This document shows, one piece after another, positions 9,720-20,385 of a stretch of DNA of 64,000 nucleotides (positions within the stretch are counted from its first letter, which is position 1; the number at the start of each line of letters is the position of its first letter). The position numbers were made by a program, and so were the translations under genes. The stretch covers positions 402,183,632-402,247,631 of the forward strand of contig CM060900.1 in the NCBI GenBank assembly GCA_030762935.1, in the 5' to 3' direction. Source of the stretch: Hymenopus coronatus. Its lineage: Eukaryota; Arthropoda; Insecta; Mantodea; Hymenopodidae. The notes beneath the pieces were generated by a model. That model saw only the letters and a program-made list of their open reading frames with translations, had not been told where the DNA came from and searched no databases.

Positions 9720-11489
9720 AATGGTGTTCATTCTGTTCATTGTAACAATCATTGCAAACAGTGATTATACACAAAAACTCTTTGTTTTAATGTCTTTACT
9801 TGTAGGACATTTCACACATCCTCCAGGCCCTAAGTTTTCCTCCTTCATTCCTTGAAGTAATCCATTTTTCTTTGTTACTTAGCTGAAGATCTAGATTTCT
9901 CCCCCTCCCCCTCTATCATCTTGGGTACCTTCCTCTTGATGGATGGGTTTAGATAAGGCAGTGTTGCCGTTTTATGGACAATCAGCGTAATTAGTCCAAC
10001 AGCAATTTCACGAAGAAACTCTCCTCACAGTGGTGTTATGTGGATGATTGCTTGAATATATAACGGCATTTGTTCCACTTATGCCCAACAAATGAAAAAA
10101 TACAACAGCAGGTCATCGTCTAGTTTTTCTTGCCACTGAATATGTTGCACACATTTCATCCAATATGTCAACTCCTGCTTTAGTGAGATTATACATAATG
10201 ATTATCTCAGGCTTCTTTCTGTCCCCGGTATTGGCATCAATTTTGACATCAAAATGCATTGATGAAAGGAGAATAACGTTTCTTATGCTTTTTTTTTTTT
10301 TTGGTACATTGGGGATGACTGTTTTATCTCTTTGAAATCCAAACAAACTGCTGTTCACTTCCCGCTTCTTCGCATTCACAAATTCTGGAGAGCGCCAACG
10401 ATCGTAAGTTTCATTTCCTTTAGCTCTTTTGTTAAGCTTTAACTGCAAAACCAATTATGAGCCGCGATGTTATGGACAGCTCATTTGATGGAATGGTATA
10501 GGCGGATTACAACATTTTTTGGTGAATTTGACATTTTATATGGTCCGTATGGTTCATTTCCAGTATAAACTTCCATGGCCAGAGCATACCCAATTCATAC
10601 ATCACAAAGAGTGAATATTTTGAGTCCGTATTTAGCTGGCTTGCTGGGGATGTATTGTCCAAAACTGCATCTTCCCCTAAAGGACACTAGCTGCTCATTG
10701 ATGGTAGTATATTCTAATACAGTATAATGATTATCACAGTTCTTTATAAACAGCTGTAAGATTTCCTTTATAGCTGCAAGTTTATCAGTTTCTCTTCTTA
10801 TTCCCCTGCTTTAAACATCATCAAAACGTACACAACTAAACAAACGTTGGAAACGGTATAAAACCATTGTTGTATGGAATATGACATTTGCAAATCCATC
10901 GTTGTTTCACAGGTCCCTTAGGTTCAGGTGACTTGCGCAATAAAAACCTGCTAGTAGTAATAAGCCAATGAAAACCTTTATTTCCATTACATCTGTTTCT
11001 TTGGCATTTGGTTCCCTGGCAAAGTTCACTGTAATCATTATGATATAGATACTTGTGTATTCAGTGGTCTTTTGTGGCATGTCTTCATTGAAGAACAACA
11101 TAAAGCACTCCAGGAGTGTTTTTGCAATTTCTTTTATGTCAGGAAGATGAGAAAATACATTCTGATATCTTATTCGCACATTTGCTGGTGGAGGGGTTTT
11201 CGACCACTTTGTATTTTTCTCGCTCCCAATACATAAAAATATCACTGTTATTTTGATTTGCTGCTGCTTCTTCTTCTTCTTCTTCTTCTTCTTCTTCTTC
11301 TCCTCCGTCGTCTGTTTCTGTGTCGCTGTTATGTTGCAACTCTTCGCAATCATCATCAGACTCTGAATCAGATTTGTCAAATGTTTCTTCTTCATCTTCT
11401 TCTAAAACTTCTCTAACCAAAGCCTGTATTTTTCTCTCACATTCCTCATAAGAACATATGATTGTAACTTTGTCATGCAACTGCTGCAC
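9720..11489 (-). pseudogene. piggyBac transposase (DDE_Tnp_1_7 family), decayed
   Basis: Translated on the minus strand in several frames. An acidic N-terminus comes first (a run of Glu and Asp at about 11260-11430). Next is EIKVFIGLLLLAGFY (10950-11000). Then RFDDV with a catalytic Asp, followed by TINEQLVSFRGRCSFGQYIP and SKPAKYGLKIFTLCDV (about 10590-10720). The piggyBac signature VILLSSMHFDVKI and KPEIIIMYNLTKAGVDILDE, ending in ATYSVARKTRR, lies at 10113-10300. The C-terminal cysteine-rich finger (CVKCPTSKDIKTKSLC) is near 9800. The size and domain order fit a complete piggyBac transposase, which excises its element precisely from TTAA sites. Stops and frameshifts (for example at 10110, 10450 and 10810) disable it. 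Confidence 0.88.
11272..11300. repeat. (TTC)n microsatellite inside the piggyBac relic
   Basis: Encodes the poly-Glu stretch of the acidic N-terminus on the minus strand. It may have expanded after the element died. Confidence 0.85.
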
Positions 11490-11556
11490 ACAAACTGACT
11501 CCTAGTATAACCAAATAATGAAGAGAATGTGGGAATTGCGGACGATAAAGCGTTAA

Positions 11557-12479
11557 AACGTTGTTGATTGACAGGCATTTACAATGCATTGAATTAACAG
11601 AAAAGAGCGCTGAACACTGCTTCAGTACTGGCAGGGGGTGCTGGGAACACCCCAGGCTATACATTCTAAGCTAATTTAAGAAATAGGGCATTTGCAGAAT
11701 TGCTTTCTAAAGTAATATTTAGGTGAAAGGCTGATAAAAGGGCACCAGGAATTTCAGTCATATAACGAAGTTAGGTTTTCCTAACGAGTTGCGTTTTACT
11801 CTATGGAGTGCCCACAACACCACGTGCCAGCACTAAAGGTTTGATACGTTTTTATACCTTTGAAGCAGAACGAATAAATCCACTTCCGCATATTGCTCTC
11901 GCAAGAAGTGGTATGTTTTCCCAGTATTGTCATTTGAATAGTATCCAAAAGAAAGTCTCAAAGCATCAATATGTGCCACTCGGCCTTGGTGCAGCGTATA
12001 GCTATAGCCAGAGGTGAGATTTTTGTGTTGAAAACTATTTTAAAATTTCGTATTCACAATTTTAATTGGTGGTGTTTGTGTTGAATATTCTACATAAATT
12101 CGCATTACTTTCGTGCTAATTTTCTGGCAGAATTACTTACTACAGAATTACATGACTGAAATGAAAATTGACAGGCAACTAAAGTAATATTAATATAAAA
12201 ACCTTTATTTCCAAATTCAAAACCTTTTATTTTAAATCAATATATTGAATATAATTAAATCAGACATCACCAAACTGCAACATACAACCAGTTGTGACTA
12301 TTTTGTTTTTTTCATAGTTATCCTGTCTGTTACAACTAAGTTATATGCAGAGAAAAATCTCTCGCTGTCAGCATTTGATGTCGCTAGCCAAAAAAATTGA
12401 AGGAACTTGCCACGGAAAATGTGAGAAGGCTCATCTATCGCCTGCAATGTCAAGAGTGCTGTTACTACGTGTAACGTGT
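11557..12479. other. Spacer with one weak exon-like open stretch
   Basis: Mostly unassigned. At 11808-12016 there is a 69-codon open frame ending next to CAGAGGTGAGAT, which could read as a splice donor; see findings. No homology was recognised. Confidence 0.3.
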
Positions 12480-12655
12480 TACCACAGAATAGATATTATT
12501 TCCCTTCTACTTACAAGGAAGCAAGAAATAAGATCAATTCTGGCAATGTTTATCTTGAATAGCATGGCGTAGACAAAAGAATAATATTTTATAAGAAAAA
12601 TGTATTTGTGGAACAGCTAGAGAAAGTTATGTGAATGGAATGGAACACATCAGAT
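12480..12655 (+). repeat. Family P, 3' end fragment
   Basis: Matches CCTTCTACTTACAAGGAAGC, AATGTTTATCTTGAATAGCAT, TTGTGGAACAGCTAGAGAAA and GGAACACATCAGATTTT of the family P 3' end. Confidence 0.75.
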
Positions 12656-12664
12656 TTTTATGTA

Positions 12665-12800
12665 GTATGGCTTTGTCTATCTCTTACGGTTTAACAGCTC
12701 TACAAAAGTTATTTAAGAGTCATTCAGAATGAAGAGGTCCTCAGAGGCTATTCCCAGAAAATTCAAGTTATACATCTCGTTCACCTAAAACTATCTTAAA
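12665..12800 (-). repeat. Family P, inverted internal fragment
   Basis: Reverse complement of the middle module: GAATGAAGAGGTCCTCAGAG and GCTATTCCCAGAAAATTCAA on the plus strand. It lies between two plus-oriented fragments, so a local rearrangement happened here. Confidence 0.7.
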
Positions 12801-12834
12801 CAAATGACGTTTTCATCAAAACAGTAAGAGAGAG

Positions 12835-13235
12835 AGAGAGATAAAATCTTACTACACAGAAAATGTAGATCCTGTTAAAGCCCACAATTTGTCATGTATA
12901 TTTTTTGTGAAGTTAACCATTTTCGAGATACCCTCGGTTATTTATTAAAATTTCTCAAATACATACACATTTTCTTACATGGAAATTACCCTTCAGGAAT
13001 TGTTCTTTTCTTTGTTCAAGTTCAAGCTAATAGAATGGGATTTCACAGCCTCAACATAGCTGCTGGCATCGAAAAGATTTGACTATCGTTTATACCTATA
13101 ACGAAATGCGCAATTAAAATGTATCTGTATTAACAAGAAACAGAAAAATAAACTGTCGTTTAAATAGTTTGTAGGAGAGCAAGCAGAGAAAGTCATATGC
13201 ATACGACACAGATTTTTTATTACACATGATCTTGC
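12835..13235 (+). repeat. Family P, 3' half
   Basis: Matches ACACAGAAAATGTAGATCC, TTTTTTGTGAAGTTAACC, TTTCGAGATACCC and the 3' end AGAGAAAGTCATATGCATACG. Confidence 0.75.
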
Positions 13236-14722
13236 TTTATTATTTTAAACGCTTTAATTTGCTTAAAATCGTATGTAATAACAGCTTTCACTTTGCGTTT
13301 ACTAGGTTCCCAATATGGCGTCCAGCGCAGTTTTTTGCTTCGTGCACATCAAAGGAGCCGCCCTAGAGTTTCCTTTCTGTATACTATCTATTCTTGGAGT
13401 TACCATTACCGCAATGGCTTAGCTGTTCAAGAATGGCTTAAAGTTCTTTGTAACAAAGAAGCAAACAACAATTAATACAACCAGTTGGTTAAATACTGCC
13501 ATTACATTATTTAAATCACCAATACTTGATTTAATAACTAGCATTGAAGTTTCAAACAAATCAGGTAAAGTTTTTATTGTTACATGTGTCAGCAGTTTCT
13601 TCTGCCATAATTGTGTCCAATTTAGACAAAGTCATACGACATCAAATATTTCAATTGTCTGCTACTGTATGTCTACAATTGAGATCCATTCGTTCAGCAA
13701 GTGGTCTGCTTCCCAAGTGATCACTTTCTAATATTTCACATTTGGTTTTCAGCGAGTTATTCTCGGGCTAAGACAAGGTGGTTAAAGGTTTTCATTAGAT
13801 TGAAATTCTAATACTGGTTCTGTTACCATACTGCAATTTCAGAAAAAAAAAATACATTTTCTTGTTTGGTACCTCAATTTAGTATTGACGTGTTGTAACT
13901 GCTAACTTCTTTTCGCTGTAATTCTAAACGTTATTTCACAACACGTATGAATACACAAATATTAAATTAAAGATTTGCTTTTGTAAGTTGAAATAAATCT
14001 TCATTTTCTATGCAAAATAAATAATGTATTCCTCATTTATCGCCACAAAGCACATTATTCTCGAAAAATGAAACATTCTCAAAAAATCGCGCAAAAATAA
14101 ACATATACATAATTTAAAATTATGTTAAATGCATACGAAGCATTTAGTTTCTTTAATTCACAAGTTTCTCATTTATCGTTTAAAACAAAAGCTCTTGCTT
14201 ATGACTATATCGGAACAGCTGCTGCACTGCTATCTGACCTTGACCTCTGAACCACACTAACCTACTTACACGCATTATTCATGCTGCAGGCTCAGATAAG
14301 CGCGGAATGTTTACTACAGCAGTTCATTAACAATATACAAAAGAGGAGGAGGAGACAGCAAATAGTTACAATAACCGTATCATCACTACTGTGTTGACGG
14401 AAATAATCAAGTTCGTGGATTTCAATTTTCTATCTTGCTAAGAGCTTATACTGTCGTTAGTCAAGCGGCCTCAACTACTTCGCCCAGAAACACTCGGCAG
14501 GAAATTGCCATGCTGGGGCTATTCAAATATACAAACCCACCCCTACTTCGAGTAAAGCTTCATACAATATCTATAAACCAAAGAAAGAAAAATACAGCAC
14601 ACACACTGTAATAATGTATTCAGGCTCGACAAGGTGATTTCTTTAGTGGCCTCCAAAAGTAGCAGGACTGCCATTTTACATATAAAACAAATAAAAATCA
14701 TTGGACGTACAATACTGAAATT
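13236..14722. other. Intergenic stretch, no feature recognised
   Basis: AT-rich, with no sustained reading frame and no recognised repeat. No tandem structure is visible. Confidence 0.4.
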
Positions 14723-15270
14723 ACAAGGGATGATCAGAAACTACGGTTACAAGGCCCATATTCTTGCTGTTTCGTCTTCCACATCGAAGTTAGTAGTGTG
14801 CGGTAATTCTAATACATGGGTTGGCAACTGTGTAGAGTTTCAGCCAACTGCCACCTACAGCGCTACTGCAAGGCTACAAATGGTGACTCGTTTGGAAAAC
14901 TGGTCTCGCGAGGAAATCTGCTCATTTATTCTATTTCTGTGGGCGAAACCTATAACCGCGGCTGACATTCACCGACAGCTGGTAGAGGTTTATGGAGAGA
15001 CTGTAATGTCTCGCCAGCGTGTCAACGAATGTTGTCGAAAGTTTGCGACCGATAGAAAAAACCTCACCGACGAGGTTCGCAGTGGCCGAACCAGCACAGC
15101 ATCCACAGTTGAATACAGCTTACATGGAGGAGCTGATTCTGGACAACAGGAGGACGACATATGGCAGCATAACTGGCAATGCCTATGGAAGGATTCATCA
15201 TATTGTTCACGATATTCTGCAGTACTGGAAAGTTTGCAACAAAAAAAATCCGAGGTCATGAGATATAAAT
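14723..15270 (+). pseudogene. mariner element, 5' part with the transposase N-terminus
   Basis: The left end TTACAAGGGATGATCAGAAAC at 14721 looks like a mariner terminal repeat next to a TA. The coding part begins near 14881 with MVTRLENWSREEICSFILF. It then gives LWAKPITAADIHRQLVEVYG and VMSRQRVNECCRKFATDRKN, followed by LTDEVRSGR. This is the N-terminal helix-turn-helix (HTH_48-like) that binds the inverted repeats. After about 15100 the frame changes and continues as MEELILDNRRTTYGSITG. The catalytic domain is absent, so only the DNA-binding portion remains. The family call is strong; this cannot be a working gene. Confidence 0.83.
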
Positions 15271-15339
15271 GACACAAGCCACCTGACTAAGCTTTCGAGA
15301 TGATCCATGTTTTGCTTTCTCTACCACACTCCTCTAAAA

Positions 15340-15575
15340 TATTCCGATCTGTTCAATTCACACATTGCGCTTTCTACCTATTCTACAACAAATTATTTTT
15401 ACGAAAGTTTATTCCTCTCTCAACTTCGTGCTACTTCAGATAAAATTAGCAGAAATGGTTTTATTTCTTATAAGTAGAAGGGAAATAATGGAATGCACTA
15501 GGCTAAAGTGAAGGACAAATCTTTTAAAACCCGGTCGCTATATGATGCAATAAATGTAATCTCCTTCTCTTTGCA
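15340..15575 (-). repeat. Family P, extra 3' half next to a longer copy
   Basis: Reverse complement of the 3' module (ACTTCAGATAAAATTAGCAG, TTCTTATAAGTAGAAGGGAA, TTCTCTTTGCATGACCAGAA on the plus strand). In family orientation it follows directly after the copy at 15585-16300. Confidence 0.72.
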
Positions 15576-15584
15576 TGACCAGAA

Positions 15585-16300
15585 TGAAAAATAAAAGATC
15601 TGATATGTTCCATTCGCATTACTTTCTTCGCCTGCTCTGCAAGCAAACTGTTCTTGAAAAGGATTATTATTTTATGTGCGTTATGCTAATCGAGATAAGC
15701 ATTAATAGAAATGGTCGTATTACTTGCTTCCTTATAAGTAGAAGGGAAGTAAAGGAATACACTAAGCTAAAGCGACAGTCAAATTATTTCAAAGCTGGAC
15801 GCCATGTGAAACAATTGAAGTTCGATTCGTTGCTTGGCCAGGAGTAAAACAAAAGATATATGAAATGAATAGCTATTTTCCATTTCAGAAAAATATAGGT
15901 ATTGCAAAGTTGAAACCAGTAACACACAATATCTCAGAAATGATTAATGCTACAAAAATGTAGGGTATATAGTGTGTGTTTTAATGGGATCTACATTTTC
16001 TGAGTAGAGTTTTGTTTAGATCTTACGGATTACCAGTTATGCAAAGTCATCCAGAATGAAGAGAAATTCAGGGGCTATTCCCAAAAAGCTTGGTATAAAC
16101 ATTTTATTTGTTACGTAAATATCTTTAATACAGGTATTTTAATCAAAATCTTTAGAGCCATTTTGAGAAAATCGAAATTTTCGAAAAATCTTTCATGGAA
16201 AGGGTAGTTTCGGGTAGGGAGATTTTTCTCGAAAAAATTTCAAGGTCTTTGCCCTTATTTTTTTTTTTTTTTTGGCTGAATGGCGAACGTAAAACAAAAA
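15585..16300 (-). repeat. Family P, minus-strand copy
   Basis: On the plus strand it reads backwards from the 3' end (GATCTGATATGTTCCATTCG) through AAAACCATTTCT-like and GATCTACATTTTCTGAGTAG. It goes on through GCAAAGTCATCCAGAATGAA and GGCTATTCCCAAAAAGC to AGGGTAGTTTCGGGTAGGG. The 5' module is missing or destroyed. Confidence 0.75.
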
Positions 16301-16310
16301 CCAACTTATA

Positions 16311-16810
16311 CAGAGTGTTTCAAAACGACACCAAACGAAGATGTGGACCTTGTTGGTCATACCATATGTGATACGTGAATATAATTTTCAGCTCTAAATT
16401 CGGCACATACAAAAGCTGTCATAAAGTCACCATGGATTATTCAGTCACACATAACCAAATGGCACGTGACTGGCCCACTCTAAGAGAGATGCCGCTCGGT
16501 AACAAAGGTCCCAGTCGCTTGGTGTAGGGGTGTTTTGATAGAAACGCCAGCGCGGCACAGGCCACCTTAGTAATGGAAAACGTAGCAAGTGGGTTTTGTT
16601 ATGTGTTTCGTATAACACCTTCTGAGGTTGTTTACGTGGCGTATGACAACCGTTGTTCCTTCGCTGCCTAATCCCAAATGTGTGCGATTTTTAAACACAC
16701 ATAAAACTTAAAATAGAAGAGTTTGAAAGTTGCGACATCAAGTTTCGGACAAGTCAAACTGTAAGCTGATCGGCTGCTATCTTCGTTTGGTGTCGTTTTG
16801 AAACAACCTG
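16311..16810. mobile_element. 500-bp MITE with 32-bp terminal inverted repeats and TA duplication
   Basis: The left end CAGAGTGTTTCAAAACGACA (16311 on, to GAAGAT at 16342) is the reverse complement of 16779-16810 at 30 of 32 positions. TA flanks both sides (16309-16310 and 16811-16812). The CAGRGTGTTTCAAAA-type terminus and the TA target point to the IS630-Tc1-mariner superfamily. The interior has no transposase frame. It would depend on an enzyme supplied by another element. Confidence 0.88.
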
Positions 16811-16898
16811 TATATTCAAGTAGTGGACCTTTCATGGGCCGATCCTCATAGAGTTTCCAGCTGCTGCCGGCGGCAGTGCTGCTGTCAGTGCATTCAAA

Positions 16899-17205
16899 AT
16901 GGTAGGTGAGCTTAACACTCCACGGTTTATGAACAACGAAGTGTGATCCGTTTTCTATGGAGTAATGGACGAACGCCCATCGAGATCCACAGGGAAATGC
17001 AGCCCGGATCTTGCCCCTAGTGATTTCCATCTTTTCAGTCCGCTGAAGAAGTTCCTGGCAGGACAGTGATTCACTTGTGACGACAAAGTCAAGACAACAG
17101 CGCGACAGTGGTTCCGTAGTCAGACGGCCGACTTCTACCGCACGGCATCGCAAAATTAGTGCTGCGATGGGACAAATGTCTGAACTGGCACGGGGAAAAA
17201 GTGAA
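16899..17205 (+). pseudogene. Internally deleted mariner transposase
   Basis: The frame opens with MVGELNTPRFMNNE at ATG 16899. One base further in frame it gives VIRFLWSNGRTPIEIHREMQ, the N-terminal helix-turn-helix region of a mariner transposase. It then jumps directly to the C-terminal catalytic motif DLAPSDFHLFSPLKKFLAGQ, followed by KVKTTARQWFRSQTADFYRT and RWDKCLNWHGEKVKK. In complete relatives about 200 residues separate these blocks. The whole central catalytic part is therefore missing, as in deletion derivatives that are moved in trans. It lies just downstream of the MITE at 16311-16810; whether the two are related is unknown. Confidence 0.82.
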
Positions 17206-17349
17206 AAAAATAGTGAAAGGTACAAGGAATAATATCTACATATTTAGTTGGCTGCATGTATATTATTTTACCAGAAAAAAAAATAGGGGCAAAGATTTTT
17301 TTATTTGCCCTCGTATTTATATTAAAACCAGACTAATGAATGATTTGTA

Positions 17350-17750
17350 ACTTCAGAGTAAACATCTCTCTGGTTTCCGACACACAGAGAACTCGTTGAG
17401 AAGTGCTGGGAAGTTGAAGTTGATAATAAATAACGGGGTAATGGAGCACCATGTTACTCTGTCCATGCGTATATATAATACAAAACACAGCCGCCTACCA
17501 CCCCTTACCCTGAAACTCACTGTTGCTGTAGTCGTAGGTCACATAGGTCAGCAAATAAATAGGTATGTATTTAGGTCCAGCACCTTCCAAAGATATGACA
17601 TTAACGCCCGGTTGCAAGAAAACAAATAAAAATGTATAGGAGATTAAGGCATCTTTAACTGGCGATTTTTCTTGTTGTTGAAAGGCCAAACGGTATCTGA
17701 TTGGCGGTTATTCTCCCCTTCAATTTTGATCAGCAGATTCTTGCTAGTTA
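17350..17750. other. Spacer, nothing recognised
   Basis: No gene or repeat could be supported. Confidence 0.4.
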
Positions 17751-17851
17751 AAGACTTGATGAATTTTCATTGTATACTGGATGTAAAACTGTAAATAAGA
17801 TTTTTAATGTGGTCGCTATAAGACCTTGTAGTTCTGCAACCTAAAATAAAG

Positions 17852-17909
<58 letters not shown>

Positions 17910-17919
17910 AGACTTGATG
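17751..17919 (+). mobile_element. Short poly(A) retro-insertion with target-site duplication
   Basis: AGACTTGATG at 17752-17761 is repeated exactly at 17910-17919. Between them lie a 93-nt body (17762-17854) with an AATAAA signal near its end, then an uninterrupted run of 54 A (17855-17908) and one C. This is the signature of target-primed reverse transcription of a polyadenylated RNA, either a severely 5'-truncated LINE or another transcript's 3' end. The intact A-run and perfect duplication suggest a fairly recent event. The source of the 93-nt body was not identified. Confidence 0.88.
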
Positions 17920-18989
17920 TCAATCAAGAAATATTCGGGGATCGAAATGCTAAGAAACTAACTTTATTATTACGTTAACGTTTACTAAAGTGTGACCTGT
18001 GAAATTATTATTAAAATAATGTTTGGCATAGTTCTACTAGCAGATTCTTGCCTTCCTCAACGTTATACGTATAAACATTGCGATTGTAATATTCTGCATA
18101 AAGATGTGGAGATAATGTGTAAAGCATTACATTTTAAATTATTTTCGGGTGAAAAGTAAATAAAATTGCCTATTTTGCTGTAGGTAATTTGAAAACATTT
18201 CATAAGTGCTTTTATTTTGGTTTTTGTGGAAGTAGAAAATACATCCGGTTAAACTACCTTAAATTAAGAGCATGGAGAGGAAACTCTCTCTTCATTTTAA
18301 AAATATATTTTTAATGAGAGATTTGATATAACAGTGCAGAATAATAGAGCGATAAACTTTGCTATTGCTTTATTGCTTTTTGTTGTGTGGCTATCTAAAG
18401 CCAAAATAATTTATTTTTTAATGAAAATCTATTTAAGAAGCCACTTCAGAGGAAGGTAAGAATTGTTCTTTGCATATAGTTACAGATAATTTAACAGAGG
18501 CTTAGGTGAAATCTTGCGCAAATTTAATTTCAGGCCTCAGAGAAGGTACGACTGTACAAATTATTCATTCATAATGAATTAATTACGGAACGTAATCACC
18601 AGCTGCTGATCACACTGAGATTTCATGCTGTTAGGACCTTTCAGATTATGTTAGGTGTTCATTTTGGGATCCACAAATAAGCACTGTGTTTTGCGATTAT
18701 AAAGATGTGTACCCATGAGAGTGCAGAGACCTTATAAAGCGATCCATTTTCTCTTACTTAAAACTCGCCATTAACAGGACTTCCGCTCAAGAAATTTTAA
18801 CAACAAAGAAAGTGGCTCGATTTCAGGCTATGGTTCTAAAATGCACTGTTGCCAAATGCATTTCGACAACCAGTAGATGATCACTCACTGATTGATGTTT
18901 AGGTTTGTGCAACCAGACGATAAACCAAATTGATCAGGTATGAACTGATTGGCAATTATTAAATGATTTCATTTGTTTTACTGTAACCG
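17920..18989. other. Intergenic stretch, nothing recognised
   Basis: AT-rich, without sustained frames or identifiable repeats. Confidence 0.4.
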
Positions 18990-19590
18990 GACATAAAATG
19001 TTTCAAGAAATTCCGTTTCTTCAAATTTTTCTTTGTATGGAAAATTTTACGAAATTTTGGATTTTTGAAAAAAAAATCCAACGTTTATGACTATAGAATC
19101 GTATATTTAAGATATAATGACAAGTAAAACTTTAGATTTTGAATTTTCTGAGAATAGTCTCTGAAGCTCTCTTCATTCTGAAGGAATATTGGATAATTGT
19201 ATATAACTAATGAACCATTAGAGGTTGTCAAAAATATGCATCTTTTTTTTTAAAATACACTCTTTCAAATAACTTATTTTGGCACCAGCCATTTCTGAGA
19301 CAATCGTTGTAATAGATTTAAATGTTACTTACTTTTGTCAATTTAATGCTGTCGCCATTAAAATGTTTCTCTTCATTTCATTTGAAATTTCTAGCCAGCA
19401 CACAGGGCCCCGATTTTTAAACATCTGACTACTGATTCGGTTTACTCTGTCCTTGTACCCTTAGCGAAATTTGAGTGAAGATATTTCTGTAAAGGTTTAT
19501 CTCGATTATATTGTGTAGAAGTTATAACAAATAAACGATAGAGGAAATCATCTTAATGTTAACACATCAGATTGTTTCGTTGCCTGGCTA
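18990..19590 (+). repeat. Family P, degenerate middle and 3' part
   Basis: Matches TTTTCTGAGAATAGTCTCTG and GAAGCTCTCTTCATTCTGAA in the middle, GGTTTATCTCGATTATATTG, and the 3' end TAACACATCAGATTG. More diverged than most copies. Confidence 0.65.
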
Positions 19591-19833
19591 TTTTTGGTAA
19601 CAAATTGATGTGCTGTATGTCGAATTCACCACCAAGCAGTTTACAAATAATGTAAGTGAAACCTACAAAAATTTAGTTCTTGTGTTAAAGAGGCAAGCAC
19701 AGCTTTACGACGGTGACTGATGATGGTTATGGGAACGGCATGGAGGATATTAGATTCAGGTCAGGCATATTTTTAAGACAAAGAAAATAACAGGTTTCGT
19801 TCAACTTTACTAAGATGTACCTGATATACCACC

Positions 19834-19853
19834 CGCGCACACACACACACACA
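19834..19853. repeat. (CA)n microsatellite
   Basis: About ten CA units. Confidence 0.9.
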
Positions 19854-19984
19854 CCTGCAAGTTGCGCAGCATGGAATAGTGTATTGAATATTGCAATCGG
19901 GTTCTCCCTGTAATAACCGGTTCGGCCATGAACTGGAACATGAGCTAGGAGCGATAGTCTCTCACAAACTAGTTGTCAGTTCCT

Positions 19985-20385
19985 CCGCATTTATGGTTTA
20001 CATTATGTGCATTGCTACAAATTTATGTCAACTCCTACAAAGTTGTAATTATAATGTGAATTTCTGAAGTTTTATATGAGAATTCCTACGACTTAATGAG
20101 TCACGTATTACAAAGTTGTGGTTATAAGTGCATACCAATAATATATGCCAACTCATATGAAGTTGTGGTTATAACTGAATTCTTACAATTTGACACTTGA
20201 ATTAGTATAACTTGATATGTGAATTTCTACTTATTTCGTATGTGAATTTTTACAACTTCATGCGCGAATTTCTACAACTCGTTGCGTGAATGTCCACAAC
20301 GTCATACTGAATTCCTAAAGTTTGATATCTGAATCCCCACAATTTTACATGTGAATTCCTACAAATTCATATACGAACTTCAAAA
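19985..20385. repeat. Degenerate minisatellite of about 20-25 bp units
   Basis: Diverged repeats of a unit like CTACAACTTNATATGTGAATTT (for example CTACAACTCGTTGCGTGAAT, CACAATTTTACATGTGAATT, CTACAAATTCATATACGAA). About 16-18 units with variable spacing. No coding potential. Confidence 0.75.

Larger units (their letters stand above)
9343..11552 (-). mobile_element. piggyBac DNA transposon, near full length
   Basis: Contains a full-span transposase relic. The right (5') end reads on the minus strand TTAA then CGCTTTATCGTCCGCAATTC (TTAA at 11553-11556), which resembles piggyBac termini next to their TTAA target. A partly matching inverted end, TGCTTTGTCTGAAATTCTC, follows ATAAT at about 9339-9343. 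The left terminus is therefore tentative, and the target duplication there is imperfect. Confidence 0.65.
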
